Below, one piece after another: positions 35,610 to 45,793 of a stretch of 64,000 nt of DNA. The number at the start of each line of letters is the position of its first letter. Within the stretch, counting starts at the first letter, position 1. The notes under the pieces are model-generated. The model was given only the letters and a program-made list of their open reading frames with translations, did not search any database and was not told the DNA's origin. The stretch is taken from NCBI GenBank assembly GCA_038030265.1, contig CM075942.1, positions 38,220,751 to 38,284,750 of the forward strand. Reading direction: 5' to 3'. Both the position numbers and the translations under genes were made by a program. This DNA is from Corythucha ciliata (lineage: Eukaryota > Arthropoda > Insecta > Hemiptera > Tingidae).

Positions 35610-35876
35610 AAATGTGTCTTCGCCTTTCCACATTTTACGAGAAGAACAGTCGTTGATGAACTCAAAAATGAATTGATGTCTTCACTCAAATTGAACACTA
35701 GTTGAACAAGGTTTAATTGACCCTTTCCATGACATTGTGCCATGAAAACTCGAACAAGTTCAACTCTCTTTCAATCGGACATTTGATGGAGCAAGTTCAT
35801 GGAAAAGATGTTTACACGTTTCAATTTCATTGAAGCCATGAAATTGAGCAATGAGATTGAACCGTGAAAACGCGCC

Positions 35877-36382
35877 TAACCATGTAAACGCGCCTTTACC
35901 TACATTGTTCATTTAAATAATTCAACGTACAAATATATTTTCTGTTGTCTTGCGAACGATTCAACCACAACAATCACACCGCTCTTCTATCAATTCAAAC
36001 CTCCTTCACATGAGCAGTTGAGCGATGTATTACTATACGAGCAGCGAGATAACGCTAACTGTCCTGATGCGTACCCGCTTTCCTAATTATTATCTCGGAA
36101 TTTCCATTGATTCCGCTTTTCCGGTTGTACATAAAGTTATGCATATAACTTTGGAGTAAATCTGTTTATTTTCCTCGAGACATTACAGCCCGAGCGAAGC
36201 GATACACTTGTCTCTCAGAAAATAAACCACAACTTTACTCCCTCGATATATAATATACTATTTTTAGTAGGTAGTGGTCATTTTGTAAGCTTTTTTTCCC
36301 CATTATTTCTGAACGAGAGGGCAAGGAGGTACTACTTAAGCAGAGATCGGTTCAAACTGAAAGTTGTAGTGGTTAATTAGCA
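35877..36382. other. Intergenic stretch with a hairpin
   Basis: A dyad of roughly 37-bp imperfect arms lies at 36,146-36,245 (TTGGAGTAAATCTGTTTATTTTC against GAAAATAAACCACAACTTTACTC, each shown as one arm). Otherwise no feature. Confidence 0.4.
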
Positions 36383-36748
36383 ATGGGTATGTGCTGGGCT
36401 CCAGACTGCAAGCATTACAGCACCAGAGATACGTGCATTTTTTTTAGAATTCCAAAAGACCATAATCAGGCGCCGTTGGATTAAATTATTGAGGTAAGTT
36501 GGGTAATATAACTCCCTGTGTAGTCTATAACAATGTTTGTAACTGTACTTTTTAGGAGACGAGAAGAACCAACTAATTCTTCATATGTGTGCAGCTGTCA
36601 TTTCCCTAATGGAGACAAATCCCTTGGTCTTGTTATATTTGAACACAACAAAGAAAAGCGTTTTACTTTCCAATCACCGCAGAAAAAGAAAACTGTTAGT
36701 CGAGCGAAGCCTGGTGTACCTAACATTGTTCAGGAACAGGATGGGTAA
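36383..36748 (+). pseudogene. THAP-domain gene, frameshifted
   Basis: Exon 1 (36383..36493) starts MGMCWAPDCKHY and continues RIPKDHN, matching the N terminus of a THAP zinc finger (C-x(2-4)-C then a FR(F/I)PKD element). The frame then ends at a TAA, but a one-base shift restores the next family block (RRRWIKLL) up to a donor GAG/GTAAGT. Exon 2 (36556..about 36743) begins after TTTTTAG and supplies the second zinc pair in YVCSCHF, then a basic tail (PQKKKTVSRAKPG) before another donor-like GTAAGC. The two exons join in phase in the shifted frame. THAP domains occur in host regulators and in P-element-type transposases; neither can be decided because no further exon was found. A genuine single-base lesion is the simplest reading. 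Confidence 0.65.
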
Positions 36749-37390
36749 GCCTCAATAAGATAACGTTAGACTCTTTTGTTGGCTTCTAAAACTTTTTGGA
36801 CTTGTTTGATATTTCAAAAATGTGTGTTAGGCATCGCTCGAAATCTTCTAATATGATGAACACCGCACAAACGCGTGTGAGTAAAAGTTTGTTTGGAGCC
36901 ACTGGTTATAGACCTCCTTCTTCATGACGTCACACTAATAGCCCGAATAGAAAGTTTAGTCACCTTGGTTATATGCTAAATTCCGAACAGATGGGTGTAG
37001 TCCATCGAAACGGAGAAACTGAACAAAAAAATACGAAATAATAGGGTTTATGTCGATAGCACACATGTTAAATTTCTGAGAATGAATACCCCTTATAATT
37101 GTTTTAAACTATTTTTCGCGCCTCGTAAGTAGTACACATTACACAACTGACTTGGAACCGGAAGTCATACCTTACCAGACTGAGAACGGTAAAAGTATAT
37201 TTCGCACTTCATGCCCCGGCCGGTAAGTAGCCGATTACCGTATTTGTTTACTCTTAAACTGGGGCTGAAGTACGAAGGGGTGTTATATGAAATAAGACAG
37301 AAGAAAGTTTCACAGGTCGAGACTTTGGGGAAAATGTATTTTCTTATTAAGAAACCCCCTCTAGGGGTTACAATGGGCCCCATCTAGGGC
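36749..37390. other. Non-coding stretch
   Basis: Would contain the downstream intron of the THAP gene if it were transcribed. No third exon recognised. Short frames only. Confidence 0.4.
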
Positions 37391-37684
37391 CATTGTATCT
37401 CAAAACTCTAGGCGTTTCTTCTTAACGGAAAGGTAAACCACGCCAATTTTATCATATCATAGGTGTAGTTCGATAGATGAGGAAAGATGCCGTCGCCGGT
37501 ATTTGGTTAAATAATAATATGAAATTGGTATCTTCTGGATGACGATGGAAGGGCATAGCCCAACCCGATTTGAGTTTCGAGAAAAAATGGGCTCCCCGGC
37601 GGGACTTGAACCCGCGATCACTGGATTACTTGCCCAGCAAGCGTGGGTTCTGCTTAGCTGATCCCTCGCATTACGACTGCCAAC
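37391..37684 (-). mobile_element. tRNA-headed SINE, minus-strand copy
   Basis: On the minus strand a tRNA-like head occupies about 37,682-37,588: an A-box-like GATCAGCTAAGCAGA, a B-box arm GCGGGTTCAAGTCCCGC that pairs perfectly, and a GGGGAGCCCA end. The body continues through TTTCTCGAAACTC, GGTTGGGCTATG, CTTCCATCGTC and CTATCGAACTACA, and ends CCTAGAGTTTTGAGATACAA. The whole body matches the plus-strand copy immediately to the right, so the boundaries rest on comparison. Confidence 0.85.
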
Positions 37685-37962
37685 GGCGTCACCGTGGTGC
37701 AATTGACAGTGTGCTGGACTAGTTATCCAGAGGTTGCAAGTTCAAATCCCGCAGGGGAGCCCATTTTCTTCTCGAAACTCGAATAGGGTTGGGCTATGCT
37801 CTTCCATCGTCGACCGAAAGATATGAATTTCATTCCATTTATTTATTAATTACCGGCAACAATATCTTTCCTTATCTATCGAACTACATCTATGAAATAA
37901 TAACATTGGCGAGGTTTACCTTCATCATATGGAGAAACGCCTAGAGTATCGAGAAACAATGA
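37685..37962 (+). mobile_element. tRNA-headed SINE, plus-strand copy
   Basis: The head at about 37,688-37,762 has GTGGTGCAATTGACAG (A-box region), an anticodon-type arm CTGGACTAGTTATCCAG with AGT in the loop position, and a decayed B box GCAAGTTCAAATCCCGC before GGGGAGCCCA. The body matches the neighbouring minus-strand copy and ends CCTAGAGTATCGAGAAACAA. The two heads point toward each other across a few bases. The AGT loop would suggest a threonine tRNA ancestor, which is a weak inference. Confidence 0.85.
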
Positions 37963-38030
37963 CATTGAGATGATAGACATTTCCACTAAATGATCGCAAA
38001 TTAGCTAAAAACATCGAAATTCGAAGTATT

Positions 38031-38078
38031 GAAATGCACTCTATCCGAAAGCTAGCTGCGGCAGCGATATTTTTTTGG
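38031..38078 (+). repeat. Short dispersed repeat D, copy 3
   Basis: GAAATGCACTCTATCCGAAA, AGCTAGCTGCGGCAGCGA and a T-run, as in copies at 5,251 and 10,542. Confidence 0.5.
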
Positions 38079-38574
38079 TTTTGACATGCGTACACAGTCT
38101 GTCACGTTCAAAGAGAAACTTTGAATGATACATCAACGACGTCAAGCCTGCTAAAAATCTCAAAGTTAATTCAAATGCTGGAGGTCAAAACAAGCGATTT
38201 TGAAGAGAAAGCCCATTCTTTTTTCAAACAAATGCCTATTTCTACAGACAAATCACAGATTAACTGAAAAGCGTTCATGGCCAATTTGAAAAGGACGCAT
38301 ACAAGAAGTTCTTCCGACCCATTGGGTGTTGGTACGCTCAGATTTAGTTCCGAAAAGTGGGGGTTGACTTTTTGTAAAAATGATAAACCCTCGATTTGCA
38401 AAACTTTTAGCAGCTCTTGAGGCCATAGAAAATGGTAGAATTTTATCGAAAATGGCTAATCCTGGCAGAAAAAAGTGTGCTCTTTCCGAATCCATCGTAA
38501 AAGTTTGCGAAATGTCAGCTGGAAACTGAGTTATTCGCATTTAGTTAAGAAAATGCATGTAAGTCATTATAAAC

Positions 38575-38717
38575 GATAGAAAAATCATATCTTGTTGGGT
38601 TTTGATTTTCGGACCTGTTTTTCCTGATTTTCGGATGGTGTTTTTGATCACAAAATGTGAGACCTATTTTCATTCAATTTTTTTTTTTGTCACACTTATC
38701 CTGTTCCACCCTGTATA
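38575..38717 (+). repeat. Dispersed repeat G, copy 1
   Basis: Runs from GATAGAAAAATCATATCTTG through TTTTGATTTTCGG, GGTGTTTTTGATC and a T-run to CCACCCTGTAT. A clear second copy is at 57,987-58,113 and a diverged one at 40,985-41,110. The CCACCCTGTAT end resembles the terminus of mariner-like elements. Confidence 0.65.
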
Positions 38718-39000
38718 TGTCTAGCATAGCGTCGTTTGGCTCTCGAGGAGCCCAAACCAAGCACCCCCGCCTGGCCTTCAGATCCGATATAGTTGTTCAC
38801 TCTGAGTCAGACGCACATTTTGGCACAAGCGGAATCACTCTTTCAGCTCTGGTTACCTAGTAATATAAAATTTCAACATTTTGGGTGTGGTAGGTTGTGA
38901 TTGCAGGTGAGCATTGGTGGGGACGTGGTCTTAAAATCATCTTACAGGCACGTAGAACATTCCTGCCAAAATCGACCGCAAAAAGTTGGGTAAAAATACA

Positions 39001-40697
39001 CATTGGGAGAAAAAACAGCTCAAAACTCGGTTGAATTTAACTGAGCTTACTTGGTTAATAATTTGCACCCGAGGAAGTTCGGTCGTTTTAACCTGGTACC
39101 ATTTTCCGGTTAAACACAATTTCTAACCGAGTTTGATTTTAACCAAGTATGTTGGCAGATTCAACCTAGTAGATGTGCTCGGTTAAATCAAGTTGATTAC
39201 TCGGTCAAAAATTTGCACCCTAGTCATTTCATCATCAACCAAGTAGCTTGGTAAAAAGTATTCAACCAAATCATAACATTATTAACCGAGTTACTCGGTC
39301 ATATTATACCGAGTACACACGGTTAATTTTATCCGACTCACTCGGTTGTTTTAACAGAAATGACCTAGCCAAGCTTGGTAAAAAATAACCAATCTCACTA
39401 GGTTTCTTATCATTTTCTTGCTCGGTTGTTGCAATGAATTAACCGTACCTGCTCTATAATGAAGGTATTAAAGCGAACAAGGAATTGCATTATTAACCAG
39501 CAATAATTTCGTTTGCAGAAGTTGCTAAATATGTTCACATTTATTCAGGTAACTTTGATGAAACACATATAAAAGCCTTTGAAAACAAATATCGACCGCT
39601 TCTAAAATGTCGTCGAATGAATATAAGAAACCATCTGTATCGATGTAGGCTTGCCTGACTGATTCCCAGCTGTCTTCTGCTGGAGAAGAACGGTTGAATT
39701 CCCAAAACTGCTCGCTCCCGGTCTCTTCCGGGTCCGAGCTCCCGGTCCGTTTTGTTGTTTGAAAGGTAGATCAAATAGACAGCAGTGTTTCATCGCGACG
39801 CCTTTTTTGGATGCTCAATTTACTTCCGAGAACTACCTACGTATAGGGCAGGAACAGACGGGCTTCAAATAATTTCAATGCAAGTTAATAAGTAAGGAAA
39901 AATTGCTCACCGCTGAGAGGCTCATCATCAGGCATGAGGGCTAAGCTCTGCTACTGGTTTAAGCCGAAGTTATAGTTCTAATAAATTATTATATAATAAT
40001 TAAAAATGGAAACTTAAAAAAACATGCGACAGTAAAAAAAATTGCTTACCTGTAATTTCCTTAATTTCCGCTTCAGGAATTTTCCACTCTCGAAGTAAGT
40101 CGGCTACGTCGGTCATTGTTATTATGATGAAATTGGCACAGTATAGATGGAACCCTGTTATTTTTATTTAATCACTCATCACTGAACGAGCACTGACTAG
40201 CCCGAATCCGACTGACGCAATACGAAAACCAACTAGACACGTGCTACTCGGTAGTTTTGTTTCCCGCCGACAAACCTACTTGGTCAGCTAAAATTAACGG
40301 TCGTTTCCACTAGGTCAAAAAATCGGGTGAGCAGCCATATTCATTCATTTTCTAACCGAGTCGACAGAGTTTGTTGTACCATAACCTGTTTACTCGGTAA
40401 AATCATCCGAAGGTCACTGAGAAGTAGGGGGGATTATTCTCTTACTCGGGTAACGCAGACGCCTCGCTGTCTTTAACCGAGTGCCACGGACTCGGTTGGT
40501 GCCTTATTTAACCAGATACTCGGTTATTATTCGTGTGATTCACAGGTCCACTTGGTCATCATGGCTTATTGTGGCCTAGAACTCGGTCAGTATTTGATTC
40601 AACGCAGTTAGACGGTCATTACTTGGTCAAAAAGTTCGGTTAACCCAACCAAGTATTCACTTTGACCGAGCCAAAAACCCGACTCGTTTTCCCAGTG
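39001..40697. mobile_element. CACTA-like element with repeated ACTCGGTTA motifs at both ends
   Basis: The ends are CATTGGGAGAAAAAACAGCTC on the left and CACTGGGAAAACGAGTCGGG on the right (reversed). The first roughly 430 bp and last roughly 430 bp are packed with variants of (A)CTCGGTTA / TAACCGAG in both orientations, while the middle is free of them. Short CACTG-type ends plus arrays of short subterminal motifs fit the CMC (CACTA, Mirage, Chapaev) group. No transposase is present, so the copy is non-autonomous or has captured other sequence. The target duplication was not resolved. Confidence 0.65.
39541..40116 (-). CDS. Possible small multi-exon gene inside the CACTA-like element
   Basis: A first exon 40116..40050 reads MTDVADLLREWKIPEAEIKE and ends at ACAG/GTAAGC. 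A second GTGAGC donor lies at 39,910. Further down the strand one frame gives a long acidic coding-like run (GSSDPEETGSEQFWEFNRSS, then AEDSWESVRQAYIDTDGFLY) and stops near 39,541. The middle exon would be about 30 nt and the acceptor for the last exon is unclear, so the gene model is incomplete. I do not recognise the family. It may be a captured gene fragment or the element's own second gene. Confidence 0.3.
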
Positions 40698-40984
40698 CAA
40701 GCTTTGGTGACCAAGATATGGGTGGGTGTTACTAGTACCCCTTTCCCGCTTGACAATTTGGATATCCCTTTTGAGCCATTGTGAGGTCTCGTAGAGGCCA
40801 CCCACTCCAATTGGGGCAAAAACATCCGATGAAAAAGTCTATTCTGCCTCAGAAAAAAATGAATCATTCTCTGTCTCATTCATGTCTCGTTCTTTTCGAT
40901 TCTTGCGCCAGAATTTGTCAACAGATCGCTTGAAAATGACAAAACCCATTTTATTGCAAAAAGTGATATATGCCTTTTAAAAAG

Positions 40985-41110
40985 TTTAAAAAATCATAGC
41001 TTGAAAAATATTGCACTCCAGACCACGGTGTATTTCGTCTTTTCAATCGCAAATCAGGTCTACTTTCACAAAATTTTTTTTTTGAAGTTATTCTGAAACA
41101 CTCTCTATAT
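40985..41110 (+). repeat. Dispersed repeat G, diverged copy
   Basis: Shares AAAAATCATA, TGCACTCC-to-GGTGTATTTCGTC spacing, AATCGCAAATCAGGTCTA and a long T-run with copies at 38,575 and 57,987, with many substitutions. Confidence 0.4.
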
Positions 41111-41670
41111 TTATGTGATCGACCAGAAAAAAATTTTCTTTCTCGCACTTCATGCCCCGCAAATAGCCACTTACTGTACTAGTTTAGGACGGAAGAGTTT
41201 GTACTTTACCATATGTACTCATCAGTATGGTAAAGTTACTTTACCAGACTCAAGACTGAGTATGGTAAAGTGAAAACCCCTGAAAATCCTCCTTATATTT
41301 TTCATGGATTGGATAAAAGTGAAATCATGAAAAATTGAGTTAGGTCCCAATGTTTCACCCTTAAACTTGGGATTTAAATCCCCCCCCCCTCTATTCAACC
41401 AGAGCAATTAATGATCACAAATCCCTCACTGATTGAAACGATTCAGTAATTCTTACTCACGATTTTCGATTGTTCATTATGAAAATATTTGAAATTAAAT
41501 GAACCGTGAATATATTTATAATGTATTTGAAACTCATTACATATTTTACAAAAATAATGGGAAAAATCTGTTTACAGTAGCTTGAGCAGTTGCTGTGATA
41601 TCTGGCTGAGTACTCCTGAAAAACGCTGCGAATTATCGGACAATGCCTTATTATTTAGACTGTTTATGGA

Positions 41671-41921
41671 TTTATTATTCATGGATGTAGTCAAATCCGG
41701 CTTGAAATTACATTAAAATCGACACCCCACACCCCTATGATTCCAAATCCTTTGAAACTCCCCATTTTGGACCCGATTTTGGCCCATAAAACCCCAGGGA
41801 GTTATTTGATCAAACTGATCAGATCTTAGGGCCAACTAGACCCCAAATGGAGTCTATGTGCGAAAGAACGAGTTTTTTCGAGCAATCCTAGGGCAAGATA
41901 TGGCTCGGACGGCGGACGGAC
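41671..41921 (+). repeat. Dispersed repeat C, copy 2
   Basis: Direct partner of 4,401-4,655 across about 250 bp. It ends at GGCTCGGACGGCGGACGGAC, after which the two copies diverge. Confidence 0.8.
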
Positions 41922-42800
41922 TTTTTTTTTATTTCAGATTTTGATTCTGTGCACTTTGAAACGTACAATAAAGACGTATTATTGAGAAATAATAGGGGTA
42001 CTCAAATAATCAGCCTGTAAACCTGTAAAGGAGTATTTATCTGTAATTAAGTAAAATTCCACATCCCCTGTCTATGCGTTACTAAAGAAACGAGATTTAT
42101 AACATCTGTTTACTGGTTTACAGAAATACTGATTTTTATTTGAGTACCCCCAATAAGTCAAAAGGAGGAAAGTGAACACAGTTGTTAGAGCTACAAATCC
42201 TGTCCAGTTTGACTTGAACCGGAAGGGTTAATCAAATAAGTGATGGTGATGTAGAAAACAATTACCTGTTGAACCTGGCGCAGTTTTTTCCCCCACTTGT
42301 TTTGCCTTTTATTTGATACATTTTTTGGTTTATGCAACACTCGTTTCATCAAAACAGCACTTCTTCAGATCAATCATTTATTATTACTAATTGAAAATCG
42401 GTCAACCGACGATGAAAAAATAATGTTAATATTAGTGATGGGGTAGAGTGAAAAGCGGCGAATGAAGTTTCATTTATTAAAAAATGGGAATTATGCCAGT
42501 TTCGGCGGAGGTCTTCTGAAAGAGAATTCATATTATAATAACACATCGAGAGAGTATTGAGGGGAAATGCACGCAAAGTCATATTGAGTCTGTGATTCTT
42601 TTACCACTCTTACTCTCTAGTATCAAGTTTCGTTTGAGACACGTTGCTGCTGGTTTCTTGAGAATGGGGAGCTTCCCCGAAACTAAGGCTCTATACCGAA
42701 ACTAGTCAAAAAAATAAATGAAAAAAAAAAAAAAAAAAATGTTATGGCTACTAGAATAATTTGTTTAATTTATAATTAGAACGACACAACAAAAACAAAT
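41922..42800. other. Non-coding stretch
   Basis: A 70-codon minus-strand frame and an A-run of about 20 nt at 42,720. No family recognised. Confidence 0.4.
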
Positions 42801-43758
42801 GTTAAATCCATGGAGGAAGGAACAAGTGGAGGGAGTGAAACGCATTTTTCGTGAAGCCGGTCACCATTACTACACACCATCTGTTATCAGGCCTCAACTG
42901 AACAAAAACATTGACAATTAAGCGCCCCATACACTGTCAGTTTAACTGAAGGCAATCGTGAGGCCGTCGATCGGGGTTACCCACACATTTTCAGTTAATC
43001 TGAAGGACATGGACTGCAGTCCACCTGCAGTCCGTGAAAACTGAAGGCGTGAGACCGTAGGACCGGCTAGGATCGGACGTGAGATCGTTGACTGACAGTG
43101 TATGGTACCCGTCGATTTTGGCCGGACGGTCGCCTCTTGAGGCGACGGCCTGCAGGTAATCGCATAGTGTATGGGGCGCTTTAGAAGCGTGCGTCTCTTA
43201 TCTTTCGGAAGGCATTCGTGTTATCAGTTCAGTGTTTTCTCTGTGAGAAGTGGAATAAATTTTAAGTTTTTCTTGCTTTTTCTACGAACAAGATAATTTT
43301 GAAAGCTGAGGCAAATCATGGGAGAATTCCGAGTTCACGGCTGAACTTGGGTTGAACCCTCCGACGAGGGCCCACAGCTCTCCGAGCCTCTCCTTCACTT
43401 CAACTATCATCTAGAAGTTAAAAATGTGTAATTTAATTCTACAACTAGCATACAATAAACCATAAAAGTATACGATTTCGAAATTCCCTTGTTCCTAGAA
43501 AAAGCGAGAAAAACTTGAAATTTATTCCACTTCTCACAGAGAAAACATTGAACGGATAACACGAATGCCTTCCGAAAGATAAGAGACGCACGCTTCTAAT
43601 TTGATACTTGATCAGTGAAAAGTGATAAATTCCCCTCCCGTCCACTCTAGGTGAATGATAACAGTGGGTGTGTAATGGCGGAAAAACCGGCTTCACATGT
43701 TTCTACATTAAAAAAGCCTTTCTCTCTCTCCACTTGTTCCCAACTCCATGGTTAAATC
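42801..43758. mobile_element. Foldback element H, copy 1, with a MITE inserted in one arm
   Basis: The outer ends pair around TTAAATCCATGGAG / GATTTAACCATGGAG, then AACAAGTGGAG, GAAGCCGGT and CATTACACAC-type blocks. The inner arms pair over more than 100 bp (AGAAGCGTGCGTCTCTTATC and GGAAGGCATTCGTGTTATCA, each with its complement on the other side). The left arm is split by the MITE at 42,921-43,180. A core of about 170 bp lies between the arms. A second copy of the inner part is at 48,716-49,131 in reverse orientation. Confidence 0.75.
42921..43180. mobile_element. MITE, 260 bp, with TTA target duplication
   Basis: Ends read AGCGCCCCATACACTGTCAG and, reversed, AGCGCCCCATACACTATGCG. TTA lies immediately outside both ends (42,918-42,920 and 43,181-43,183), the target duplication expected of PIF/Harbinger derivatives. 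The interior has palindromes around GGACTGCAGTCC and CTCTTGAGGCGACGG. Confidence 0.8.
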
Positions 43759-44141
43759 AATTACTCTAAGGGTTGGGTCGACAATTTATTGCAATGCTCC
43801 GATTAATGCAATGCTGGGTTTAGCACTTAGCGGAGGATGAAATATCAAGTTTCGGTCGACAATGGTTTCAATATGTTAGAATAATAATAAAGTGGCGTTT
43901 AAGGTTAGATAATGAAATTAGCTTCTGATGCTGCTTCTAGTTTCGAAAATGTTATTGTTTCTATGCCTACGAAACTTTTATTTCAAACCGTTTCATACTA
44001 CAACGGGTGCTTACAGTTTTTCTTCTTGTGCGAGTTGGAATAATTAAAAACTTAGGGCGTATAAACTGTCTCGTTGCGAGGTTAAATAATTTAAGCGAAG
44101 GGAAAATCATTGACTATATAGATTCATGCTATTAGACTAGG

Positions 44142-45774
44142 ATGGACCAGAGAAACGACCGCGATCTGGAGAAGAGGGTTCCAAAAAGGGCCAGAGTTAA
44201 AAATTATTCCTTTCAAGAAGAAGATTTATTGGTTCAACTGGTCGTTGAAAATAAAAAAATTATTGAAAACAAGAAGACTGATGCAGTCATGTGGAGGGAA
44301 AAGGAGAAATGCTGGATTGGCATTGCGGACAGATTCCAACAAGAAGGATACCAGAGGTATCAATAAAAAATTTATTTTTGTAGGCCCTTCTTATCTTAAT
44401 AGGCACAAATTTACGTTGCAAGAAATCACACTCAGCTACGGAACAAGTACGAAAATTTGAAGAAAATTGTAAGGTCAAAAAAAGCAAAACTACGGCAAGA
44501 AGCCATTAGTACTGGAGGTGGTTCGAACAATGCCCAGCCGCTGTCTGAAATAGAGTCGAAGATCCTACAAATGATTCTTCTGAGCGCCGAGGGGCTTGAC
44601 AATACGACCGACTCAGATGCAGTGCCAGAAAGTAATAAATGGATTGAACGGGCATTGCCCATTTGTATATTTCACACACTTTCCCGTTTGATTTTAACCG
44701 CCTTTGCAGATTATGAAACTCTGACCTCTGGAGCTCACTCGAATGAGAACTCAGGGCTCTTGAATGACAAGGTCGTGAGGAGCGAGAATGGAGGTCGAAG
44801 TTTGAGTCATATTTCTACAAACTTGGGGAACGATCTGCCAAGTGAAGGATACGATTGGAGTAGTTGGCATCCCGTGTCATTAAAGAAACCCCTTCATCCC
44901 GCGCTAAAACAATCGACAATCACCGAAGGTTGCGATAATTCTTTGTGCCAGACGAAACATGTTTGTGAAAATAATTTAAGGCCTCGTGTGACTTGTCTAG
45001 ACACAGAAGTTGTTGATGAGTCGGCTATGGCACCACGTGACCCTCTGGAGGAAGGAGTTCCCGAGATAGCTGGATCTGCTTCGGCGAACACATCAGGCCG
45101 GAATTATATAAAGCATCGTAGGATTTTCTATCATCTTACTGTAACCCACCGATCTTTCAATGGGCATTTACAGATTGTAGAAAGCTCAAATCCCATCACT
45201 GCAGGCTCAGAATGTTACGAACTGGAGCCTTATTACGAACCCGCGTGAAAATGCCGCGAGATGCGGTTTTGTGCCTTTGGATTCTGCTTGCGGCGTTTCT
45301 TCCCGACCATTCGTAATAAGGCCCTTTTTCGGAACTGTACTGCGAACAAGCCTCATTATTCCTGAAAATCTTTGAGCAATGAGCTCGGAAATTTAACAGG
45401 AATCTTAAGTCATGCTCGTTAGAAAGTAGAAAAACTAATACGAAATAATTAAGCGAGCGCTGTGCCTTAATGTTTCACTTTCCTCAGCGTCAAGAAGAGG
45501 AAAAAATACGTCAGATGGTCATGCGGGATTCGAGGAAATGGTCTCTCATAAAACGGTTTCGGCTAAAATCGAAATAGACCTTAAAGAAGGCGAAAGATTT
45601 TTGCAGCAACAAGCAAGAAGCATGGCACAAGAGTTGCATGAGGTAAAATTGAAAATTTTCAACGCTGAGCTGGAACATCAAATTGGGCAGGAATTACGGG
45701 CCAGAGAAAAGCATGAACTCGAAAAAGAGCTGTTGAAAGCTCAAATTATTAATGCCAAATTACAAAGAAAATGA
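44142..45774 (+). CDS. Myb/SANT-like DNA-binding protein of Harbinger-2
   Basis: Exons 44142..44356, 44423..44631, 44710 to about 45,116 (3' limit unsure) and 45488..45774 join in phase where both sites are clear. Residues 15-85 form a Myb/SANT-like domain of the zeste type: KNYSFQEEDLLVQLVVENKK, IIENKKTDAVMWREKEKCW, then after the first intron HTQLRNKYENLKK. A Gly/Asn-rich linker follows. The last exon gives a coiled coil (QQARSMAQELHEVKLKIFNA and on to QIINAKLQRK). In PIF/Harbinger systems this partner binds the element ends and helps transposase import; that role is inferred from the family. The donor of exon 3 is uncertain: a GTAGGA in the right phase lies near 45,117. No stop codons interrupt the proposed exons. 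Confidence 0.72.
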
Positions 45775-45793
45775 TAAATTTTTGTAATTTATT

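Larger units (their letters stand above)
31733..35876. mobile_element. Harbinger-1: PIF/Harbinger DNA transposon, 4.1 kb, MADF-BESS type
   Basis: Long terminal inverted repeats (31,733-32,011 and 35,611-35,876) flank two genes on opposite strands: a MADF-BESS protein (plus) and a DDE transposase (minus). The repeats carry GCGTTTACACGGTTCAAT at the left outer end and GCGTTTTCACGGTTCAAT at the right. TTA precedes the left end and TAA follows the right end, like the 3-bp target of this superfamily but not an exact duplication. The left repeat contains the start codon and first codons of the MADF gene, so the right repeat carries an inverted copy of them (ATG at 35,633, minus). Two MITEs are nested inside (32,424-32,874 and 35,222-35,609). 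The transposase is dead, so the element could only move if helped. Confidence 0.85.

Noticed and set aside
37588..37762. Two functional tRNA genes head to head
   Set aside because: Both tRNA-like heads continue into a shared 190-bp body and lack a matching 5' acceptor strand, so they are SINE heads.
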